Source: Mycolicibacillus trivialis
Lineage (GTDB): Bacteria > Actinomycetota > Actinomycetes > Mycobacteriales > Mycobacteriaceae
Direction: 5' to 3'
Assembly (NCBI RefSeq): GCF_002102395.1
Contig: NZ_LQPZ01000013.1
Coordinates: 124,001-188,000, forward strand
Length of the DNA: 64,000 bases
Shown here: piece after piece, positions 35,049 through 42,628 of the stretch
Layout of the letters: each line of letters opens with the position of its first letter
How positions within the stretch are numbered: position 1 is the first letter of the stretch
Program-made: the position numbers and the translations under genes
The notes under the pieces: generated by a model
What the model was told of the DNA's origin: nothing
What the model saw: only the letters and a program-made list of their open reading frames with translations
Database searches by the model: none

Positions 35049-35561
35049 CTATGCGGCTCGCGGCATGGCGCGTGCGGTCACGATGATCCAGGCGAACAGC
35101 GACAGCGGGATCACCCAGATCGAGTAGCTCTCCAGCGACAGCGGACCGCCGCGGATCCCGAAGACCACCAGGAACAGCAGGTGTAGCGCAGCCGCCGCAG
35201 CCGCAACGTGGGCGGTGTAGCGCGGCAGTACCCGGCGGGTATAGACGGCGATGGCGAACGAGGTCAAGGCCACTGCGGTGGGGATGCCGGACATCGCCAA
35301 GAGCCCGAAGGCGAGGTCGTAGAGCAGCGTTGCGGTGTCGGAACTGCGGTCCCGGTAAAGCAACATGTTGAAGGCACTGAACCCGCTGAGTATGAGTAGC
35401 ACCAGCCCGACGAACCCCGTGCCGAAGCAGGTCGGTAGCGCCGACCCGGCTTCGATCCGTTCCCGGAGGTAGGCCCAGAGGGCGGCGCCGAAGGGCAGCC
35501 AGAGCATGACGCCGACGGTGTAGAGCGCCATCATCACGACCAGTCGGTCGTGGTGGGTCAA
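35049..35561 (-). CDS. Small polytopic membrane protein, unknown
   Basis: A 170-residue protein with four clear helices (MMALYTVGVMLWLPFGAALWAY; TGFVGLVLLILSGFSAFNM; AFGLLAMSGIPTAVALTSFAI; VAAAAAALHLLFLVVFGI) and a fifth near the C-terminus. The start is uncertain: the frame opens only with TTG at 35561, or the ATG pair within MMALY; open frame continues a further 12 codons upstream without a start. I do not recognise a family. It follows the nitroreductase-like gene by 28 bases and is probably co-transcribed with it. Confidence 0.65.
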   Translation of the reverse strand: MTHHDRLVVMMALYTVGVMLWLPFGAALWAYLRERIEAGSALPTCFGTGFVGLVLLILSGFSAFNMLLYRDRSSDTATLLYDLAFGLLAMSGIPTAVALTSFAIAVYTRRVLPRYTAHVAAAAAALHLLFLVVFGIRGGPLSLESYSIWVIPLSLFAWIIVTARAMPRAA

Positions 35562-35589
35562 CGCCCACGCGCCGACGTCGGCTGCGGTG

Positions 35590-35949
35590 CTAACCGGTCA
35601 GCGTGATGACAACCCGCACGGCGCCCGACTCGTCGCGGATCGCAACCCCATGGCCGGGGTGGTCCCGGCCGGCGATGCGCAGTGTCAGCGGGCCACCGGC
35701 GCCGAGGAAGTTGCGCCACCAGGTCTTCGCGTCGGGCAGGTTGACCCCGACGGTGACCGTGTCGCCGGTGCGACGGTAGGCCACCGGGATGGTGAACGTG
35801 CGCCCCGAGCGTCGGCCGGTGTAGGTCACCAGCGCCACCGTTCCGGTGAGCAACCGGTTGAACCGGGAGGTGGCCAGGGCGGTGACCGGGGCGTTGAACA
35901 GTGGCGCGGCACGCATGAGAGTTCGTCCCAGCGAGCGCTTCCTCGTCAT
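35590..35949 (-). CDS. DUF385 (deazaflavin-dependent nitroreductase-family) protein
   Basis: A 119-residue split-barrel protein. GTVALVTYTGRRSGRTFTIPVAYRR and WWRNFLGAGGPLTLRIAGR are hallmarks of the F420-binding DUF385/Ddn family, here without an N-terminal extension. Members reduce quinones or nitroaromatics with F420H2; the substrate is unknown. GGAAAGGAC lies 4 bases before the ATG. Confidence 0.85.
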   Translation of the reverse strand: MTRKRSLGRTLMRAAPLFNAPVTALATSRFNRLLTGTVALVTYTGRRSGRTFTIPVAYRRTGDTVTVGVNLPDAKTWWRNFLGAGGPLTLRIAGRDHPGHGVAIRDESGAVRVVITLTG

Positions 35950-35978
35950 GGCTGTCCTTTCCTCATCGGGTCAGGTCC

Positions 35979-36449
35979 TCATTGGGTCAGGGTGAGGCAC
36001 AGTGCCACCAGCGCCAGCCCCTGCAGCAGCGCACGCGGGTAAATGATGCGGTCCCAATCGGCTTGCAGTCGGCGGGGCGCCACGGCCGGTCCACTGCCGG
36101 TGGCGGCCGCGGTCAAGGCGCGGTTGATCGGTGCGCTCACCCGCAGATACAGCAGCAGCCAGACCGCCATCAGTGTCACCGCGATTCCCGCGGTCACCGC
36201 TCGCAGCGGATGGCCGGCCAGCACGGCCGCGACTGCGCTGATTGCTGCCCCGGCGGCGCCCAGCACCCCGAAGAACGGCATCCGGCGATCCCCGTAGAGG
36301 TGCAGGTAGCCGGCGGTCGCCGTCAACGCCGGATCATCGAGGCGGGCCAGCGCGGGCCGCAACACCACCGCGCAGAACATGTCGGTGCCGAAGAGCACCG
36401 CCACCCCCAGCAGCGCGACCAGGGTCGGGGCCTGACCCGGTTCTGTCAT
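35979..36449 (-). CDS. DUF1772-like membrane protein
   Basis: A 156-residue protein with four helices. LFGTDMFCAVVLRPALARL, YLHLYGDRRMPFFGVLGAAG and WDRIIYPRALLQGLALVALC resemble the DUF1772/anthrone-oxygenase-like family. It is transcribed divergently from the TetR gene, with repeated operator-like sequence between, so it and the two genes that follow are probably repressed by that regulator. The ATG at 36449 was preferred over a GTG upstream, which would read through the operator region. Confidence 0.72.
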   Translation of the reverse strand: MTEPGQAPTLVALLGVAVLFGTDMFCAVVLRPALARLDDPALTATAGYLHLYGDRRMPFFGVLGAAGAAISAVAAVLAGHPLRAVTAGIAVTLMAVWLLLYLRVSAPINRALTAAATGSGPAVAPRRLQADWDRIIYPRALLQGLALVALCLTLTQ

Positions 36450-36470
36450 CGTCAGCCGCCTTACATTCGA

Positions 36471-36545
36471 CGCTAGAATCGCTAGCAACGCTAGCCGCGT
36501 CGCGTCGAACTGGCAATAGCATCGCTAATTTTTCTAGCGGCGCTA
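36471..36545. promoter_or_regulatory. Repeated TetR operator candidates
   Basis: Within 75 bases: three CGCTAG units (36471-36494), an imperfect palindrome tagcatcgcta (36517-36527) and a perfect one, tagcggcgcta (36535-36545), which touches the -10 box of the TetR gene. The two palindromes are 18 bases apart start to start, nearly two helix turns. Confidence 0.6.
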
Positions 36546-36549
36546 TATT
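36544..36549 (+). promoter_or_regulatory. -10 hexamer TATATT for the TetR gene, leaderless
   Basis: TATATT ends 6 bases before the ATG at 36556. It overlaps the palindrome 36535-36545 by two bases, which predicts autorepression. Confidence 0.6.
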
Positions 36550-36555
36550 CTTGCC

Positions 36556-37131
36556 ATGGCTATCTCGGACCGACGCGCCCGCTACCGGGCGGCCCGCCGA
36601 GACGCGATCGTCGCGGCCGCGCGGCGACTCGCTGCCGCCGAAGGCTGGGAGGCGGTCACCACGCGCCGCCTCGCCGCGGCCGTCGAGTACAGCCAACCGG
36701 TGCTGTATGCGCATTTCGGCTGCATGGACGAGCTGGTGGCGGCGGTCGCGCTGGAAGGATTCGGCGAACTCGCCGAGGCCTTGCGCGCCGCCGGTGCCGG
36801 CGCGTCCAGCGGCGCGGAGGCGCTGCGCCGGCTCGCCGCCGCCTACGTCGGCTTCGCCGTCGAGCACCCGGCTCTCTACGACGCGATGTTCACCCGGTCG
36901 TCCACTTTGCACTTCGGTGCCGAAGACACCCCGGCGGCGCTGACCGACGCGTTCGCCGCGCTGCGGGAAGTGGTCGCGCTGGTCGCCGGGACCGCTGATG
37001 TCGACACCTACGCCGAGGTGGTGTGGGCGGCGCTGCACGGGCTGGTCACCCTGGACCGCGATCATCGGTTGCGTCCCGGTTATGTCCATGAGCGCCTCGA
37101 TCTCCTGGTCGCCGCGCTGGTACCGGGGTGA
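36556..37131 (+). CDS. TetR-family regulator
   Basis: A 191-residue regulator. The HTH lies at about 15-60 (RDAIVAAARRLAAAEGWEAVTTRRLAAAVEYSQPVLYAHFG, in two halves), and the C-terminal ligand domain includes AALHGLVTLDR. Ligand unknown. The leaderless ATG is preceded by the operator array. Likely targets are itself and the divergent DUF1772/DUF385/membrane-protein genes. Confidence 0.9.
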   Translation: MAISDRRARYRAARRDAIVAAARRLAAAEGWEAVTTRRLAAAVEYSQPVLYAHFGCMDELVAAVALEGFGELAEALRAAGAGASSGAEALRRLAAAYVGFAVEHPALYDAMFTRSSTLHFGAEDTPAALTDAFAALREVVALVAGTADVDTYAEVVWAALHGLVTLDRDHRLRPGYVHERLDLLVAALVPG

Positions 37132-37161
37132 TCCGTGGCCGCGGCATGTGATGATCGCGGT

Positions 37162-37557
37162 ATGCCCAACTCCGTGATCGAGATCCGCCGGACTTACTCC
37201 CGCGACGAGGAAACGGCGCTGATCGAGGCGGTGCACGCCGCGCTGATGGCCGCGTTCGACGTGCCCGCCGACGGCCGCTGCGTGCGACTACTGGTCCACG
37301 AACCGCACCGGTTCGCCTGCCCGGCGAAGCTCGCCGACCCCGAGCGGTACACGCTGGTCACTATCGACTGCTTCGCCGGCCGCTCACTGCAGGCCAAACG
37401 CGCGCTCTACCGCGGCATCGTCGAACGTCTCGCCGCGTTGGGCATCCCGGGTGACCACGTCGCGATCGTGGTCCGGGAGAACACCAAGGAGAACTTCGGG
37501 ATTCGCGGCGGGCGGGCGGCCTGCGACGTCGACCTGGGCTACACCGTCACGGTGTGA
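37162..37557 (+). CDS. Tautomerase-superfamily protein
   Basis: A 131-residue protein. Starting at the ATG at 37162, it begins MPNSVIEIRR, which leaves the catalytic Pro1 after Met removal; the longer frame from 37135 would bury it, so this start is preferred. Later motifs RLLVHEPHRFACP, LVTIDCFAGRSLQAKR and VVRENTKENFGIRGG fit the cis-CaaD/4-OT-like family. Substrate unknown. Confidence 0.82.
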   Translation: MPNSVIEIRRTYSRDEETALIEAVHAALMAAFDVPADGRCVRLLVHEPHRFACPAKLADPERYTLVTIDCFAGRSLQAKRALYRGIVERLAALGIPGDHVAIVVRENTKENFGIRGGRAACDVDLGYTVTV

Positions 37558-37565
37558 GGCGGGCG

Positions 37566-37571
37566 TAGCGT
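37566..37571 (+). promoter_or_regulatory. -10 hexamer TAGCGT, leaderless
   Basis: TAGCGT ends 7 bases before the ATG at 37579; no Shine-Dalgarno sequence. Confidence 0.45.
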
Positions 37572-37578
37572 CGAGCCC

Positions 37579-38088
37579 ATGAGTGAAACCGACGCCATCC
37601 AGGCCCTGCTGCGCGACGCGTTCACCCGGCTCATCGAGCACGCCGACGCGCTCACCGAGGGCCTGCCCGACAAGATCGCCGACTACCGCCCCACCGACTC
37701 GGCCAACAGCATCGCCTGGCTGCTGTGGCATTCGGCGCGGGGGCAGGATTTCCAGATCGCCGACATCGCCGGCACCACCCAGGTGTGGAGTGAGTGGGTG
37801 GACCGTTTCGGCCTCGACCTGGACCGCGACGACACCGGATACGGCCACACCCCCGAGCAGGTCGGCAAGGTCCGCGCGCCGGCCGAACTGCTGGCCGGCT
37901 ACTACCGCGCGGTGCACGCGGCGACGCTGGACTATCTCGGCGGGGTCGACGCCGCCGAACTCGGCCGGATCGTGGACCGCAACTGGGACCCGCCGGTCAC
38001 CGCCGGGGTACGGCTGGTCAGCATCGTCGACGACTGCGCCCAGCATCTGGGCCAGGCTGCCTACCTCCGCGGCATCGCACCGACTTGA
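37579..38088 (+). CDS. DinB/DUF664-family protein (mycothiol-dependent enzyme type)
   Basis: A 169-residue four-helix-bundle protein. SIAWLLWHSARGQDFQIADIAG supplies the first His, and LVSIVDDCAQHLGQAAYLRG the C-terminal His, of the metal site of the DinB superfamily. In actinobacteria such proteins often use mycothiol as the thiol substrate (S-transferases or maleylpyruvate isomerase-like); the second substrate is unknown. A similar protein, Rv0443, lies near groEL2 in M. tuberculosis. Confidence 0.85.
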   Translation: MSETDAIQALLRDAFTRLIEHADALTEGLPDKIADYRPTDSANSIAWLLWHSARGQDFQIADIAGTTQVWSEWVDRFGLDLDRDDTGYGHTPEQVGKVRAPAELLAGYYRAVHAATLDYLGGVDAAELGRIVDRNWDPPVTAGVRLVSIVDDCAQHLGQAAYLRGIAPT

Positions 38089-38129
38089 CACCCGTCGAGG
38101 GCACGGTAACGGAGATCACATCCGGCGGT

Positions 38130-38135
38130 TAGCAT
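38130..38135 (+). promoter_or_regulatory. -10 hexamer TAGCAT, leaderless
   Basis: TAGCAT ends 6 bases before the aldehyde dehydrogenase ATG (38142); no Shine-Dalgarno sequence. Confidence 0.5.
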
Positions 38136-38141
38136 GGTGTC

Positions 38142-39659
38142 ATGACCGCGACTTCTGACCTGCAGACCCCACACACCGGAACCATTCACAACCCGGCCAC
38201 CGGTGAGGTCGCCGGGCAGGTGACCTGGACCGATCCGGCCGCCATCCCCGAGATCGCCGCGGGGCTGCGCGCCGCGCAACGGGAATGGGAACAACGCGGC
38301 GCCAAGGGCCGCGCCAAGACACTGGCGCGCTTCGCGGTGTGGCTCGGCGAGCACCGGGAGGAGATCGAGGACCTGCTGATCGCCGAGACCGGCAAGTCCA
38401 AGACCGACGCGGTCCAGGAAGTGCCGCTGCTGATCATGATCCTGTCCTACGTGATCAAGACGATGGAGAAGGCGATGGCGCCCGAGAAGCGCCCCGCCCC
38501 GTCGAAGCTGCTGGCGATCAAGAAGATCAGCGTCCACTACCGGCCGCGTCCGGTCGTGGGCATCATCGCGCCGTGGAACTACCCGGTCGCCAACGCGATG
38601 ATGGACGCGATCGGCGCGCTGGCGGCCGGGTGCGCAGTGCTGCTCAAACCCTCCGAGCGCACGCCGCTGACCGCCGAACTGCTGCGCCGCGGCTGGCTGG
38701 AATCCGGCGGCCCGGAAGTGTTCACCTTGGCCCAAGGGGCCCGCGAGGTCTCCGAAGCGGTCATCGACAACGCCGACTACGTGCAGTTCACCGGATCGAG
38801 CGCCACCGGTGTGAAGGTGATGGAGCGTGCCGCGCGCCGGCTCACCCCGGTCAGTCTCGAACTGGGTGGCAAGGACCCGATGATCGTGCTGGAGGACGCC
38901 GACATCGATCTGGCCGCCCACGCCGCGGTGTGGGGAGGCATGTTCAACGCCGGACAGACCTGCGTCTCGGTCGAACGGGTCTACGTCCTCGAGCCGGTCT
39001 ACGACCAGTTCGTCAGCGCGGTGCTGCGCGACGTCGAGGCGTTGCAGGTCGGGGCCGGCGAGGGCACCCATTTCGGTGCGCTGATCAACGACGAGCAACT
39101 GGCCGTCACCGAACGTCACGTGCGCGACGCCCAGGCTGCCGGGGCACGCGCGCTCACCGGCGGCAAGCGCACCGAGGGCCCGGGTAGCTTCTACCCGCCG
39201 ACCGTGCTGGTCGACGTCGATCACTCGATGGCGTGTATGACCGAGGAGACCTTCGGACCGACCCTGCCGATCATGAAGGTCGCGACGGTCGAGGAGGCGA
39301 TCCGGTTGGCCAACGCCAGCCCCTACGGGCTGAGCGCCTCGGTGTTCTCCCGCGACCACGACCGCGCCCGCGACATCGCGCTGCAACTGGACTGCGGCGC
39401 GGTCAACGTCAACGACGTCATCACCAACCTGATGTGCACCACCGCGCCGATGGGCGGTTGGAAGACCTCCGGCATCGGTGCCCGCTTCGGCGGCGTCGAC
39501 GGCATCCGGAAGTTCTGCCGCCAGGAGACCGTCGTCATCCCGCGCACCAACGCCGGCGCCGGCGGCAACTACTACCACAACTCGTTCAAGGCGCTGACGC
39601 GGATGAACAAGCTCATGACCCGCGTGGCGCTGGCGCGGCCGCGCCGCGTCGCCAAGTAG
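38142..39659 (+). CDS. Aldehyde dehydrogenase, succinate-semialdehyde dehydrogenase-like
   Basis: A 505-residue NAD(P)+-dependent aldehyde dehydrogenase. Catalytic residues: Asn146 (IIAPWNYPVAN), Glu240 (SLELGGKDP) and Cys274 (NAGQTCVS). It most resembles the mycobacterial GabD2 group (Rv1731), which oxidises succinic semialdehyde, but the substrate is inferred only. The C-terminal 35 residues are basic (MNKLMTRVALARPRRVAK) and could be membrane-associated. The next gene's GTG overlaps the stop codon by one base. Confidence 0.9.
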   Translation: MTATSDLQTPHTGTIHNPATGEVAGQVTWTDPAAIPEIAAGLRAAQREWEQRGAKGRAKTLARFAVWLGEHREEIEDLLIAETGKSKTDAVQEVPLLIMILSYVIKTMEKAMAPEKRPAPSKLLAIKKISVHYRPRPVVGIIAPWNYPVANAMMDAIGALAAGCAVLLKPSERTPLTAELLRRGWLESGGPEVFTLAQGAREVSEAVIDNADYVQFTGSSATGVKVMERAARRLTPVSLELGGKDPMIVLEDADIDLAAHAAVWGGMFNAGQTCVSVERVYVLEPVYDQFVSAVLRDVEALQVGAGEGTHFGALINDEQLAVTERHVRDAQAAGARALTGGKRTEGPGSFYPPTVLVDVDHSMACMTEETFGPTLPIMKVATVEEAIRLANASPYGLSASVFSRDHDRARDIALQLDCGAVNVNDVITNLMCTTAPMGGWKTSGIGARFGGVDGIRKFCRQETVVIPRTNAGAGGNYYHNSFKALTRMNKLMTRVALARPRRVAK

Positions 39660-40474
39660 TGCGACTGCTCGCCACGGCAGTGCTGTGGCTGATCGCCACG
39701 GCTGCGCTGGCGGTGGCGGTCCCCGGAGTGTGGGCGCAGCGTCACCTCGTCGACACCGACGGTTACGGTTCGCTGGCCGCCGAGGCGGCGGAGGACCCGG
39801 GTCTGCAGGCCGCGGTGGCCGCGCAGCTGACCACCCAGGCGATGCGGGTCTCCGACGCCGACGGTACCGACAGCCTGCAGGTGCACGACGTGGCTGCCGC
39901 CTACACCGCCGGTCCGGATTTTCCGGCCCAGTTCGCGCACGTCAACCGCGCTGCGCACCGGTGGCTGTTCACCGGTGCGGGTCAGGGCGAGGACCTGAGC
40001 ATCGATGTGGCACCGATGCTCGAAGACAGCGCCTTTCGACCCTTCATCGGCGAGGTGCCGGCGACGGTGACCGTGCCGGTGACCGCGACGCCCGAGGCGC
40101 TGCGGTCCGGGCAACTGCGTGCCCTGCGGGTGTGGGGACCGGTGGTGAGCATCGGCGCGAGCGTGCTCGCCGCGGCGGCCGCGCTCGGCGTGGTCGCGAT
40201 GGCTCGCAGGCGCGGCCGTGCGCTGGCCTGGTTGGGGGTGTCGGCACTACTGGTCGGCGCCGGCGGGTGGGCCGGGATCGAGGTCGGGCGCGGCCGTCTC
40301 GATGCGGTCCTCAACACCACCGCCGGGGACATCCGCAGGATCGCCGAGATCATGGTCGATCACGCGGTGGCGAGCCTGCATCTCTGGCTGAACCTGACCC
40401 TGGCCGCTGGCGGGATCCTGGTGGCGGTCGGCGTGCTGACCGGTGTGCTCGGCGGGCTGCGCCGCAGCGGTTAG
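39659..40474 (+). CDS. Membrane protein with extracytoplasmic domain, unknown
   Basis: A 271-residue protein: one N-terminal helix (about 3-24), an extracytoplasmic domain of about 135 residues (DTDGYGSLAAEAAEDPGLQ...), then three helices (about 160-185, 192-210 and 235-260). The layout is common in actinobacterial conserved membrane proteins of unknown role. The GTG start is decided by the one-base overlap with the dehydrogenase stop codon, suggesting coupling. It converges with the oligopeptidase gene, whose stop overlaps by 4 bases. Confidence 0.78.
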   Translation: MRLLATAVLWLIATAALAVAVPGVWAQRHLVDTDGYGSLAAEAAEDPGLQAAVAAQLTTQAMRVSDADGTDSLQVHDVAAAYTAGPDFPAQFAHVNRAAHRWLFTGAGQGEDLSIDVAPMLEDSAFRPFIGEVPATVTVPVTATPEALRSGQLRALRVWGPVVSIGASVLAAAAALGVVAMARRRGRALAWLGVSALLVGAGGWAGIEVGRGRLDAVLNTTAGDIRRIAEIMVDHAVASLHLWLNLTLAAGGILVAVGVLTGVLGGLRRSG

Positions 40475-42492
40475 CCTGCGCCGCCGAGCATCTCCCACAG
40501 GAATGAGAAGCTCAGCGCCGACCGGAATGCCACCTGCGCGTTGTCCGCGGCGCCGGCGTGCCCACCCTCGATGTTCTCGTAGTAGCGCACCCGGTGGCCG
40601 GCCTCCTCGAGGGCGGCGGTCATCTTCCGCGCGTGCCCGGGGTGCACCCGGTCGTCGCGGGTGGAAGTGGTGATCAACACCGGCGGGTATTCGGCGGACG
40701 CTGAAATATTGTGGTACGGCGAGTATTTCGCGATGAATTCCCATTCGGCGGGATCGTCGGGGTCGCCGTATTCCGCGACCCAGGACGCCCCGGCCAACAG
40801 CCGGTGATAGCGGCGCATGTCCAGCAGTGGAACGCTGCACACCAGCGCCCCGAACAGGTGCGGGTAGGCGGTGAGCATGATGCCCATCAACAGCCCGCCG
40901 TTGCTGCCGCCCTGGGCGCCCAGGCGCTCGGCGGTGGTGATGCCCCGCTCGACCAGGTCGGCTGCGACGGCCGCGAAATCCTCGGCCACCAGATGCCGGC
41001 CCTCCCGCATGGCCTGGGTGTGCCAGCGCGGACCGTATTCGCCGCCACCGCGGATGTTGGCCAGCACGTAGGTGCCGCCGCGGGCCAGCCACAGCCGGCC
41101 CAGCACGCCGTCATAGCCGGGAGTGCGGGCTACCTCGAACCCGCCGTAACCGCCGAGCAGGGTCGGGCCTGCCGCTCCGTCGGGACGCACCACGAAATAG
41201 GGGATCGCGGTCCCGTCCGCCGAGGTCGCGAAATGCTGGGTGACCGTGATGTTCGCGCTGTCGAAGAACGCGGGCGCGGCCTTGATCTGGTGCAGCGGCC
41301 CGCCGGCGGGGCCGTGCAACAGCCGGGACGGGTTGGTGAAACCGCTGTAGTCGATGAAGATCTCGTCGCCGTCGTCGTCGGCGGCGACCACCACAACGCT
41401 GGTGTTGGCCGGCACCTCGGGCACCGGGTCGGCTCGCCAGCTGCCGGGGGTGAGGATCTGCACCCGGCTGGCCACGTCGGCGAGGGTGACCAGCACCAGC
41501 TTGTCGCGGGTCCAGGCGTAGTGGTGCAGCGCGGTGTGGTCGTCTGGTTCGAACACCACCGTGAGTTCGGCGGTGCCGGCGAGGAAGTCGTCGTAGTCGG
41601 CGGCCAGCAGCGAGCCCGCACCATAGGAGGCCGTCGGTGTGGTCCAGTCGGAGCGCAGCTCGATCAGCAGCCACTGCCGGTGTGCGGAGACCGACGCGTC
41701 GGTCGGGGCGTCCAACCGGATCAACTCGTCGCCGCCGGGCGATTCCCGCAGCTGATAGACCTCGTCGTTGAAGAAGTCGACGGCCCGGGTGAGGAAGGTG
41801 CGCTCGAAGCCGGGGGTGCGGTCGCAGCGGGCGGTGACCGCGACATCGGTGGCGGCGCCTTCGAACACGGTCTCAGCGGCGGTGAGCGGCTGCCCCCGGC
41901 GCCAGCGTTTGACCACCCGCGGATAACCGGACTCGGTGAGTGACCCCGCGCCGAAGTCGGTGCCGACCAGGACGGTGTCGCCGTCCAGCCAGGTGAGATG
42001 CGTCTTGGCCTCCGGGAGCTCGAATCCGTCGGCGACGAACTGGCAGGTGGTCAGGTCGAATTCGCGGACGATCGCGGCGTCGGAGCCGCCGGCGGACAGG
42101 CTGACCAGCGCGCGGTCGTGCTCGGGTTCGATGACGTCGGCGCCGGCCCATACCCAGTTGACGTCGTCGTCGCGCCCCAGCGCGTCGACGTCGATGAGCA
42201 CCTCCCAGTCCGGGTGATCGCGGCGGTAGGACTCCAGCGTGGTGCGGCGCCACAGCCCGCGCGGGTTCTGCGCGTCCCGCCAGAAGTTGTAGAGGAACTC
42301 GCCGCGCCGTCGCACGTAGGGGATGCGGGTGTCGGTGTCGAGCACCTCCAGCGCCGCGGTGCGCAGGGCGTCGAACTCCGGGCCGGCGAACCGTTCGACG
42401 GTCGGGGCGTTGTGGGCGCGCACCCAGTCCAGGGCGGCGTCGCCGGTGATGTCCTCCAGCCAGAGATGCGGGTCGGTGTTCACGGCCCTCAT
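40471..42492 (-). CDS. Prolyl oligopeptidase-family serine peptidase (Rv0457c-like)
   Basis: A 673-residue cytosolic peptidase of family S9A: a beta-propeller (about 60-400) gates the alpha/beta-hydrolase domain. Catalytic triad: Ser530 (GAQGGSNGGLLMG), Asp614 (TSTRDDRVHPGH) and His645 (EGGHAGAADN). Cleaves short peptides after Pro or a related residue. The ATG at 42492 gives the family N-terminus DPHLWLEDITG within the first 20 residues; a GTG at 42483 with GAGG upstream is an alternative. Divergent from the acyl-AMP ligase gene. Confidence 0.92.
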   Translation of the reverse strand: MRAVNTDPHLWLEDITGDAALDWVRAHNAPTVERFAGPEFDALRTAALEVLDTDTRIPYVRRRGEFLYNFWRDAQNPRGLWRRTTLESYRRDHPDWEVLIDVDALGRDDDVNWVWAGADVIEPEHDRALVSLSAGGSDAAIVREFDLTTCQFVADGFELPEAKTHLTWLDGDTVLVGTDFGAGSLTESGYPRVVKRWRRGQPLTAAETVFEGAATDVAVTARCDRTPGFERTFLTRAVDFFNDEVYQLRESPGGDELIRLDAPTDASVSAHRQWLLIELRSDWTTPTASYGAGSLLAADYDDFLAGTAELTVVFEPDDHTALHHYAWTRDKLVLVTLADVASRVQILTPGSWRADPVPEVPANTSVVVVAADDDGDEIFIDYSGFTNPSRLLHGPAGGPLHQIKAAPAFFDSANITVTQHFATSADGTAIPYFVVRPDGAAGPTLLGGYGGFEVARTPGYDGVLGRLWLARGGTYVLANIRGGGEYGPRWHTQAMREGRHLVAEDFAAVAADLVERGITTAERLGAQGGSNGGLLMGIMLTAYPHLFGALVCSVPLLDMRRYHRLLAGASWVAEYGDPDDPAEWEFIAKYSPYHNISASAEYPPVLITTSTRDDRVHPGHARKMTAALEEAGHRVRYYENIEGGHAGAADNAQVAFRSALSFSFLWEMLGGAG

Positions 42493-42616
42493 TGTGACCG
42501 CCGAGGCGAAGGCCGAAGGAAAGGGGGAGGTGGGGGCCGTCTCGACCACCGTCGAGTCGTGGCGAAAATCACCAGACTGTTATGTACATGTAACTGGATT
42601 TCACAGATAGAACTCT

Positions 42617-42622
42617 TATTCT
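42617..42622 (+). promoter_or_regulatory. -10 hexamer TATTCT for the acyl-AMP ligase gene, leaderless
   Basis: TATTCT ends 6 bases before the ATG at 42629. The surrounding 60 bases are AT-rich compared with the window, and hold the 8-bp palindrome atgtacat (42582-42589), a possible operator. Confidence 0.6.
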
Positions 42623-42628
42623 GTCCTT

